Below are positions 13,401-25,400 of a stretch of DNA of 64,000 nucleotides, piece after piece; the stretch's first letter is position 1, and each line of letters begins with the position of its first letter. The translations under genes were made by a program, and so were the position numbers. This stretch comes from Liolophura sinensis (Eukaryota; Mollusca; Polyplacophora; Chitonida; Chitonidae). The stretch spans positions 8,491,338 through 8,555,337 of the forward strand of contig NC_088302.1 of the NCBI RefSeq assembly GCF_032854445.1, written 5' to 3'. Under the pieces are notes generated by a model. It searched no databases and was not told the DNA's origin. It was given only the letters and a program-made list of their open reading frames with translations.

Positions 13401-16400
13401 GAGAGGTTGGAGCAAGGAAACATGACTGGTTGTCCCGGTGTTGGTATGATGTGAGTGGTTGTCCAGGTATTGGTATAGTGTGACTAGTTGTCCCGGTGTT
13501 GGTATAATGTGAGTGGTTGTCCCGGTGTTTGTGTCATGTGACTGGTCGTCCCGTTGTCAGTATAATGTGACTGGTTGGCCATACTGGTTGGCCCGGTGTT
13601 TGTGTGATGTGACTGGGCAGCGTATCATGCCTGTCATCTTTGTGACAGTAGATCTTAAACATCTCACAATATTGTAGGTAAACCGTGCAGATGGTTTAAG
13701 TAGGATTTGGTTTTTAGCAATTTTTAATGTACATTATAATAACAGGATTTTTATTGCTATCAGAGGCTTATGTAAAGTTCTTTATTCGAAGCTCAAAGCT
13801 GCTAGAAATGTGAGAATGACTAATTTAATTATCACCTTAATTAAATCTTGCTGCTAACTGATTTAATTATTGATCTACTTTTAAAGTTATTACTCAACTA
13901 GAATCTTTTTACTTCTCTTCTCAGCTCGGGGACAGGCGCAAAACGTTCTTGAATTAACCTTTCTCGTACCAATTAATAATTCAGTTATCGATTCTTTTTT
14001 GGTGATATTTTTTTTTCATTTTGCTTTCTCAGAGTGCTGATGCTGAGCGTGCCCGGGTTCTACTTGCTAGCCATTTTGGCTGCCATGCAAGGATTCGCAG
14101 CGTACGCGTATTACACCAATAAGAGATGTGATCCTTTCGAAGAGGGCGTCATTACCAACTCTAATGAGGTAATAACGTGTTTTATCTCCAACCGAAATGT
14201 TAGCAAAGTAAAAACAAAAGCGAGGTTAAAAAGGATGAGTTTTATACCGAAATGAGCTGTCGTCTTTTATATTGGATTCCTGCATTAACCAGAATTCTCG
14301 TCCCTACATTGTATTATCATGTTACTGTTTATTGAATGTCATGAAACACAGCATTTCAGTGATTCAACACCAACAACGTCTAATGACTTGTAATTTTAAA
14401 AATCAATATATGTTTTACTTGATTATTCTTGAACCATGGCGCTAATGATCGTCTAAGTTGCCACACTTTTAGCATGTACTTAATGGTTAGAATAAAACCG
14501 TAAATGAGGTATGCTGACAAGAGGTCAGAATCCATCCATTAGGCGTAACCATGTGCGGACTCTATGCCGTCGATCCTGTGGTTTTATCATCCGCGATGTT
14601 GTCTATTATATTACACGTGTATCTTACAAGCTACAATAAGAGAATCCAAATCGCTGTAAAAAGGCATCATTTCCCTCTGGAACTCCGCAGTTCTTATTTC
14701 GTAGGTGTTTTATTAGGAAACACACCGACAAGTGTGACAAACTCATGGAAAGAACAAAGTAGAACATATAACTTCTGATCCCTTCGCTAAAAGCAGGAAG
14801 ACCGTTCAACAGCGCCGTTTTTTATGTTTTAGATTCTGCCGTACTTTGTGATGGAACTCTTCTATAACCTGCCTGGATTTCCCGGCATCTTTCTGGCTGC
14901 GTTATTCAGTGCCTCCCTCAGGTTAGTTCTGGACAGAGTATCCCTGTAATACATATGTGTGAAAGGTTCGTGGAAGATTGTCTCCGTATAAACCTCATGT
15001 GACTGAACTCATATTTCCATCTCTGAAATACTTTTCCACAACTTGGCAATGATCATGAAATCAAAATATTTCAACGCAACACCTTTTGGCCATTGTCTTT
15101 TTGTTTAAAAATTGGAAAGCTTTTATATAAAAAATTTTTTTTTTCTGAATGAAAACCGTCCGTGATGAGTTTAAAGATGCATTTATCGTTTTGGAAGTTC
15201 GTGCTAGAACTGACTAATGCTGTGCTCTTTCACATTAAATCTGAGTAAATTAAGATTCTACGTGCCAAAAGCGGCAGGGTATGGATATTCAATCATGACA
15301 AGGATATGCGAAAAGATAATACACTTTGTCTGACACCTTATGCAAATTTCCGATCACTGTTTTTCCATCCAGTCTGGAGTCAACAAATCACCGCCAGTTT
15401 AAACCTTTTGACTTGATTCCATGCTATAAAAGGTTATTTCTCTATCTTTCGGAAATTCACAGAAAAACATATTGACCAAGGGCTAAATTTGTTTTGTCTG
15501 ATGCCAACAAACTTCAGTAGGCTATTTACCAGACAAACATACACATGCTATCTGTTAATAGTCTTACATGTAGCATTTCATGGCTCTTGCCTCAGTATTT
15601 CATGTTGCTCCGGGCTCTGCTAGTATAAGTGAAAATATTCTTGAGTACGGCCTAATACACCAATCAAATAAATAAATCAATATTTTATGCATTAACGAAT
15701 GGAGGGCACGGCAAAGAGTAACGTTTACGAATTCCGTCGGGAATACATGTATGCTGAATTAGAATAGAACAAACGTTTTCTTCTATATTACACACCATAT
15801 CTCACATAAAGCTGTATTGTACTCGTGCTTCACCATTGTGCAGTAGTGATCGTCACTGTTACCTGACATTTGTATCTTTAGTAATGAAGAACAAAACACC
15901 TGATAGCATATCTCTTGTTATCCAACATGCGCTATGAGGGCATCAGGTTCCAACCAGTTCCTTCTATTCCAGCACCCCTGTCGTCAGGCCTGAACAGTTT
16001 ATCTGCCATAACTCTGAATGATTTCATCAAACCGTACTGGCCAAAGATGAAAGACACAAGGGCAACCGTAATAGCAAAGATCTTAGGTGAGAAGTCTTTA
16101 ATGTATGTTATTATAAAATGTGATTTAATTTATGTGATAGATAATTTACATCCACAAACACTTACCATAAATGGGGCATGGATGTAAGGCACTCGGCCAA
16201 AAACATATCTTTACACATAACATGAATCTCAGCAAGTAACACAACCACGAATTCTATTTCTATAAGTAACATTAATGGCATCGGCAAATGTCACATGCTC
16301 AAAATTAGGCATAAACAAATAACACATCACATCAGGCGGCACATCAATAAATGTCACAGCAACAAACAATACATTCCAAAATACTCAAGAAATACCGTTC

Positions 16401-19400
16401 TGCGTGTATCTATGTTCGCTCAATAATCATAGTTTAAGTTCTTGTTAGAATGTTGACAGTCAAGTCATTTTCGGTTCAAATTTCACTAATTCCTTGTTCA
16501 GTAAAGAGCATTCCCTCTTTTTGATACAGATGTTGGTTTAGATTAAGTTCCCAATCCCCTGCAGTAGGTAGTCATATTGTCTTTCACCTGCCGAACACCG
16601 GCTCCTAATGCCCTGTGAGATTCTGCAAGGGAGATCACTAACAAACACAGATGGCTGATTTCATCTCACTCCAAAATAGTTTAGTCTTATTCTACCGTGT
16701 GTGTCGGACAACAGGAATTTTCGCTCTAAGTGCATGATGTCTGATGTACATTAGCCACTTCCAGTATGGAGCCTTCGGGCCATCTGCCAGAAGTAACCTT
16801 TCGCTAAGACTTTCCTGGCAAACCCATCCACTGTATATCTATCCCTGAGAAAACACTGTTGACTGACGCAGACAGATTACAAAGTCCGTTTCGAAGACAG
16901 GATCCTACAGGTTAATCCTGAGTGGGTCCATTCCAAGTACAATATACTTTGTAATTTTTGTATTCCCTCACATGAACCTTGGCATAATGGGACAGGCTCG
17001 GGGACAGTTTACTATAACTTGGCGCAGCATCATATTTTGTACTTTAGGTATAGCGTTTCAGTGAGGCAGATCTGTGAACAGTTGGGCATTGGAATCATCC
17101 TTGTTTATGTATAAGGAGACATAGTTCTCCTATGCCGGAAGTAGTGTTGAAAATGTCTCTAAATCTCAGACAAACAAAATAAGCAAACAAAAAACCAACT
17201 GTTTTCGGGGTATTACAGAGGAGGACCACTTGGAGGTGCAGTTGGAGGTTATGAATACACTCGTTATGCTGTAATCTGTATGAAAAAGATTACTTGAAAG
17301 CACAAATTAGGTACTTAAGTGAGTTGCTCAAACATTCGCATTTCTGATTGCATTTGGTGGGACTATCTGGGGCCGATTTGAATTAAACAAGAATTGCGAA
17401 GCCTCTAAGCAGTATTTGCGCTGCCATGATGGCTAAGGTTGTAGCAAAGTTGCAAATTTGATCGATATTTCATTATGAAACAGTGCGTGTTAATATCGTC
17501 TTATTGGGGTTGTTATTTCCCAGGTGCTTGATTATTCTGTAACATTTGTCACCACTGAAATATTTATTCACGGCAGGGTGGTATAATCACAAACCGTTCT
17601 CTTCTCCTACGCGAGAATAATTTTTATCCATACCTTTAGATATCAGCATGCACTTTTTCTTTTGTTTTTTTTTTTCTGATAGAATTACTTTTCCTTTTCT
17701 TCTGACATTTTCGTTGAAAAAGCACAAAACCTACATGTACTCATGTAGGATGTCAATATTTAGAAGCACCTATTTCCAAACTGACAACGCTTTTGGTGAT
17801 AATAAGGTTAAACAAAAAGCTAATAAATAATATTAAATAGACTTGGGTGTTGACATTTACTGCTATATATTGTCGCTGAGTTCGACAGTCTGTCTATTGT
17901 GTATTTTAGTTCTGGTATTTGGTCCTGGTGTCTGTTGGTGTCTCCTTCCTCATTATGAACATCGGTGGTCCCATCACGCAGGTATGTAGCCCTACACTCT
18001 TCTAACTACACTACACTGGCTTGAACACGTAAATGTATAACACTTCAGTCCAAAGCCATGTGTGTATTAAAACAGATATATGGTTGTGTGGGCGGCTCCT
18101 CTCCTACGGGTTAGCTGCGCCACTGCAGGGCACAACAATTTATCCTACACAAAATGTGAACTGGGCTAAAAGGTATGCGAATCCTTTTACGATCAATACC
18201 ATGGTAGTTTACTTAAAACAACCCAATGGAGATAGTAAGGACATGCAGTGTTAAATTTGACATCTTTTTACATATTGGCAAAATATTTGCAATTTTTTCC
18301 AACTGCCTAGGGTTTTCCTACACTTACGTGTCCATACGATTTGTAGAGATGCATGAAATATGTCCGTCTTATTCAGGTCGGCATAAAACAGGCACCAGTG
18401 AAGTCACAGATTTTATTCAAATGCCATGTGGGGCTCTTACAGACTCTTCAACAAAAAAGACAATTCGCACAATCCAGTTTCATGGAGACTGAACAGGTGT
18501 AAACAGGAGTTGACAGGAAGGCGCCCTCATCATAGCCTGCAGCTATGATAGTCAGTTTTTTCCCGAGACATCCCTTCTATATGTTGGAATAGACAGCATC
18601 TGGATTGCAACAGTGCTACAATCAGTCTTAACGAGACGAATCGCAAGCCGCCTTCCCTATCTAAGAAAGAAATAGGATTTCGAAATTGCTCATCATTTCT
18701 GATATAGAGAGACCAATAGCATTAGCAAACGAACTGATGGGTGGAAGCGGCTTGGCCTATCTTATCTTTTGGCTTATTGACTGGGGACACCGACGTGCGC
18801 TGGAATCCCCTCAAAAGTCGCAGAAATGCTCTCATAGTAGAAGTCGTGTACTAGATAGAATCATTCTAATAAAACAGGTGAACACTTATTCCATGTGAAA
18901 CAGACCATAACCGAAGCAGCAACACCCATGTATAGTGTGGTGGTTAGACTCGTTTAAGCTATATAAAGCATTCATTGCATTCTGTAAACTATTTCCGGTC
19001 CGCTGAACAACGAGAAAATTGTCTCTTTTCATTCTGCCTTGGCTAGATCGCCTATCCGTTGTCAGTATACTGTGACAGGGTGGACAAGAGTTCAATCCAG
19101 AAAGGCAGCAGAACAGATGTAATGGCATTACTACATATAGATACCGACATGAAATGACCGAACGAATGTCGAAGCTGACGATTATAACCTCAAGGCAACC
19201 ATAAATATACCGGCTAGAACGAACGCAAAACCCGTCCAATGCTTACTCATCCCCATGTTGCAGAAATCCCCACCGTTGTTTTCCCGATTCTTGAACCTGT
19301 AAACTGTTTTATCATTTTGAATGTTTTTCAGATAACAGGGAGTTTGTTGGGATCATTGAGCGGTCCCAACTGTGGGCCTGTTCGTTTTAGGAGCTTTCTT

Positions 19401-22400
19401 CCCGTGACGAATGTGAAGGTACGAGACCTGATTGAGAGCTCTACTCATTACTATCCAAAAAAGGTCCCTGTACGGTTTAAACATAAGTGTATCTATTGCA
19501 GTTTTTCTTTCATTTGCCATAAGTGATTTAACGATTTTAAAATCTTTGATGCAACAAAGCTAAGCTGAATATAAAACGTTGGGGGCCGTATGGCTAAAGG
19601 ATGTAAGCAACCATCCACATCTTTACAAAGCTGTCGCAGCACTACGCCAAGGGCAATTACCATGGCACTATATGTTGCCACTGAAATTACGCCAGGCGGA
19701 ATTTGCGACTGCTTCGTGAAACAAGACCCTGGCTTTTAATACGAAAGGTTCGGTAAAATTGATTAGTTTACGGACTGAATGTAAATTCTAGCAGTCATAC
19801 GGGAAGTGTGGTAGGGTACAAAGTCCTTAAGGTACTGATGCAGGCATGATAAGGCAAGGATCATTGCTGTATATCACGATATTGTCTGTCACCCTTGGAA
19901 TGTTATCGTACATCTATAAAAATTCTAATGTGTACATTCCATTTGTATGAATACTAAACAATTCCAAAACGTTGACAAAACAACTGAAATTAATAGCATA
20001 ATTGTCATGTGATCATGTGTCAACGTGGAAGTTTTCAACTTTTACACTAATATACTTCAACGTGACCAAATTCAACGCTTTATTAGCTGAATAGTGTGGC
20101 CATAACTGAAGTATTCTTAAAGGACATATATTCAGCTCCAACAGTTAAGTAGTGTATTACTTGTTAGATCTTGCACAGTTTTAGATATTCCAATCAATAA
20201 CATCAACAAGAAATTCTTCACCGCAATGTATCAACAGTATGTACAACCACACTGGAAAAAAAACTAAGCCGTTTATCCGAAAAATTCCTCATGTGTCTGA
20301 AATATTCTTATTGCAGTTCCATTAATGAAGCTTTGTTTTTGTCTCCTCTGTGGGCCACCCAGATTACCAGCTTCAGCCGGCCCCTAAAGCAACTTCGTCA
20401 TCATCAAACTTTATTACTGCAGATTCAAGGGTGTCATCAAAAACTAAAATTGCTTTTATGTAAATCACATCCCACAGACATAGTTGACTATATTCATCTT
20501 GTTCTCATAGAAAACAAATAAAACATGGATGTGTTTGTACTTGTCAGCCAAGCGAATACTGTACAGTGATGGGCTCAATCTCCATGGAGACACAAACCGT
20601 CAATTTATTCCGGTTTAGAAAAAGTATTGCTGGTTAAAGTCTTGTAATGCATGTCATGTTGTTCAGTCTTGATTAACCAGCATATTCGTCTTTGTCAACA
20701 AATGTTTCTGCCCAGTTTGAGTTTAGGAATGTGTAAACCAGGTACATATGACCCACAGAAATGGTTTCTAGGTGAACTATTCTTATTATGTTCCTGAACT
20801 CTGAGATAAAGCCTGGTTTCCTTTTTTTTAAATTTTTGTTGCTTTTTCTGTGAGAAAGTCTTGCATCCGAATTTTATTACATGCAGTGATATTTCATGGA
20901 CACAGACATGTTAATCTTTTGATGCAGGTTGATGATTTGTTAGAAAATCTTGCATCCGAATTTCGTAACATGCAGGGATATTTCATGGACACAGACATGT
21001 TAATCTTTTGATGCAGATTGATGATTTATATGATTAACAATTTCTCAAAGAACATATTTATAAAACAATTGCTTGTCTCAGGTTAATGTTTTTAACTATA
21101 AAAAATAGGGTGTAATATCCGGTGCTGTTGCTGGTTTGGGAATTACATTTTGGATTGCCATGGGGGCCACAACTCTGAAGGTGCCATGGTTACCTCCAGC
21201 CCCAAGTGACATGTGTAATGTGACAGACGCCTCAAACTTTACGTCATCAGTCTGGTCTAACCATTCGGTCCCGCCCATACAAGAGGACTTCATTATCTGG
21301 ACTGACACTCCCTACAATGCGTAAGTAACGCGTGATTTTATTAATTTTATTTTATGTAATTTTATGTAATTATTTGATTGGTGTTCATGATTTGCACATA
21401 CAATTTGCATCAACTGCATCTATAAATTGTTGCATGGACATAATGAATGATTCCTTGACTGATGGTGGTGTGACACAATCCTTCGAAAATATTTCACTTA
21501 TTTCACGGTGGAGAGTTTCGTGGAGAAAAGATTCCCCAGAGAAATCCACCGACCATTGGCAAGTAACCCAGAAACTTTCCCATATGTGAAGCACTGATTT
21601 TGATCTGTTGGGTGAACTCAATTTGTATGCCATTGTGGTCACGGTGGTGGTGTACTTCATGTATGCCTACCTAAACTGCTGTCAGACTCTTTCCATCAAG
21701 GTGTTGAAAACGTAGGCAGGAGAGGGGGAAAAATTACCTGCTTGGGAAAACCAATGCGGCGTATGTTGAAGTGAAAGAAATACATTTAGCATCCGTAATA
21801 TATACTTTCAGTAAAAACTCTACTGAGAAGCGCAACGATTTTTTTCCTCGGGAGGGCTTATTCCGATTCAATACTCACAAGTATGGTGTCGGGTCGTTGA
21901 CACGGTTTTACGCGTTTTCCTCTGGTTTCTTTCTCTCTAAAACATAATTACAAGCGGTTTTGTTTCCCTTCTGTAGATCAGCCAGACTTTAGCATACCTG
22001 AACAGATATTTGAAGATTTGTCCCTTTCCTGCTCTGAAGTTCTAATCCAACTCCTGCTGCATGGTGGCTGCTTTGTGTCATGTGTCTGATTTTTGTCGAC
22101 GTGTGATGTATGATATCTCCAGCTTATAAACTCAGTAGGTGGCTTCTAACCTAAAATAAGCTTCAGCAAATCGGAAAACAATAGTTTATTAAAGGTAAAT
22201 TACAATTTAAATGCTTCTTTCACCTACAGCACTGGTCTGGCCAAATTCTACTCTATCTCATACACGCTGTACACCTTGGTGGGATTGTTGATTACCATGA
22301 TCGTGGGACTGGCAGTCAGCTTTCTAACAGGTGCTGTATCAAACATTTCACCCATCTTACCTTGGTAACGTAATGAAAATAAAGGAAAAAACATAAAGCA

Positions 22401-25400
22401 TGCCCAAAGGAGAAATCAACGGAGGATAAAATCATCAATGGATTTATCGAAAATCTTGGCCAAAACGAAAAGTGCCATCCTAAGGAAGTTGAAACTGGTA
22501 GTGTGGCTGGGCAAACATAAACCTAAACTACATGGCAGTCTGCACACAGCCCCCATTTATGGACAGGTCTCTTATCGCTTCATTACTGGTTATATGAAGA
22601 CATTTCCAGAAGCATCAAAGAAAGTATAATGTTTATTTTATAATCAGGGCATAAAACAGGGCATAAATCATGTAGTTATTTAATTCAACACTATCAGATC
22701 TCAAGTTGAAAACTAAAATGCTCGGTTTCCAATGACGTACCTACATCCATACACACAACAAAACTGCCATTCAAACGTTACATATTAGTTTTCCTGAAAT
22801 TCTCTCCCGAACGAGTTAATGATCAGTAAGACGAAATCCATTTTTTTACAAGAGCAGATTTACCAATGATCACTAATCGAAATCGCCATGATGTACGCCA
22901 TTTCCTTTGGCGAATCGCGGTCATGTTGCCCTAGAGATGGAGAGAGCAAGGACCAGAGTTACGCTGATGTTTTTGCCTTGAGCATCTCTGTCCGTTATCT
23001 AACACTGTACAGCACTTTACAGAGTCTGATACAGCCGAGTGTAACGTGACCGAACACTATATATGAGTAAGACACTGTTGTTCCACCAAAGCAAATAGAT
23101 TTAAGCCCGGTGACACCGTTTATTTATGGATCTGAGGCAGAGCGTACATCAGATTGCGGCTTATTCTGGGTTTGAGAGTACAGCACAAGCCGAGGTGTGG
23201 CAACAGAATCAAATTTATGGCATGTAGTTAATCTTGTAAGAAATTAGTAAAACTTCCAGGTGACTGCTGACTGCTAAATGTTGTCTATATTATGCTCTCT
23301 CCGACGCTGAAGAGAAATCTTGTGGAAATTAGTGTCAAAATGGATTGCCTTGCAAAGCCACAGAAGTTTGATTGTAATTACCCCAGTGCGTGAACTCAGT
23401 TAAAAAGTCTTAACAGATGACACTGGGCAATTCGTTCGGTTTTCCCTTCCGGGAAGTAAGCAAGTTTTATAAAAACATAACAAAACTTCTCACCATTTAA
23501 GGTTTATCAATTATGGCTTTACTCCTGAGACAAAGAACAACGGTATGCTATGAAAACACCCTTAATCCTGACGAACTCAGTCCTAGGTTGGTTTACTGTC
23601 TTTGTTCCTCATTTTTCTTTTCCCACAACCGTGGTTCGAAAAAAGAAATATTTATTACAGACGAATTGTATGCATTTTTAATGAAAAACTTTCCAGTCCA
23701 TGTGCTGTATGCACAGCCCAAGGGATGCACCCAGACTAATCCGAGATCCCAAGAGCTGTTTAAACCAATAGACTTGCCGTTAGAACTAGGACTTCTTTAT
23801 ATTAGCAAATTGATTTAATCCTCTGTAATCTAGCATGAGGTGGTGTTCTTCCCTTAAGCTTACAAGATATGGTTTGCTTTCATCCGATAACTGATCCTTG
23901 TGGCCACTGCGGCGTGTGCACTCAATAACTTTAACAACACTTGCTGGATTTTCTTGTATACAAAAAACCACGTTTGGTTAGCATAAAGGAAGAGGCCGTC
24001 TGTATAAGTCTTCAGTGTTGTCCCTCTCACTTCAGGCGTCCAATCCTCGACCACTGAGATAGCCAATTTGATTCCAGTTACATACATCTGCTCAGTGCGT
24101 GGTTTTAGTTCAAGTGTTTTGCAAGAACCCCGATAAGTCATGATTTTTTTACTTATATTCTAAAGATGTTGCAAAAGTGTACATTTTAAATTTTCAGCCG
24201 CAAACCACAATCAGCCAGCCAATCATGCAAATCATCTTTTTATAATGGAGCAGCGTAGTCGGTGGACATTTACCCAAGCTGACTTTTCTATCTTATCATT
24301 TATAGTGGTCCATCAGAATTCTGTATAAAAGGCATATTTCACACAATAAAATGGAAGAAGAAAATTGATATTTAGAGCAAACTACCGACTTCATTCAGAC
24401 TGTCGTAAAAGAAATTGGTGGTTTTCATTGACAATGTGTGCTTTAATATTTTCTTTAATTTCTTTAATTTAGTTTCCTTTACGTCACTTAGTGTATATCA
24501 TTGTTTACGTTAAAATTTGTAGGCATTGTTGATTAGCAGGTTTGTTTTTTATCAATGATGCCACTCTCCAGGTCCAAATAAAACATCTGACGTCGATCCC
24601 AAGTACATATCTCACGTGCTACGAAAGATCTACTACGGTCCAGATGTCAAAACTCATTACGCTCACGAGCAAGAGATGGATGTGCCCGTCCCGGAAAAGG
24701 TAAGTATAGAATGCCAACCCGTATGGTTTGCCTCTCTGATTTTTTGACTGAGTGTCCTCCTGTGAAAAGCAATTCGTCAAGGTTCTAGTATGTAAAAATC
24801 TACAGTCATGTTGATTATCAGGCAGTCAAGTGGTACATTTTTATGTGTTGATTGGTCACATACGCCTTTGCCTGGGTCAGATAGCGCTTAGAGGGTTATT
24901 TTCAGATAACTTTCAAAAACAATGTAATGCATGGGATGTGCCCACAAACTGATTTAGGTTTATGTAAGGTATATAAGTGAAATAATCGTTCGGGTGTAAG
25001 ACTATTCAAAGAAGAAATTCATCACACCACTAAATACCTATATTGGCTCTAAATTCCTTACATAGGCCTATTTATTCGCTTCCCAAGTCTTCATTCTTAT
25101 TTGTCAGTGGGTAAAATGGGAAAATTGTGAAATTTTCCACGGACTTCACTGAAACCTTTAGAATATGTTTGGATTCAATGAAGAATGCCAGAAAATCTTT
25201 ACAAAACATTGGTGAAAAATGAAAACATTAAGTTATCTTTCTTCATTCCCGTACCAAGTTGGAAAATTCCAAGAGTTATTTTTTTTCTTTCGTTTTTTGT
25301 AGACGGAGAATTATCCAATGAAATACTCACAAAAAGAATCCCCAGAAGATGGAACTTCAAACATAAACTTTACAGATGAAGAGGTGAAGGAAGCTACAGA

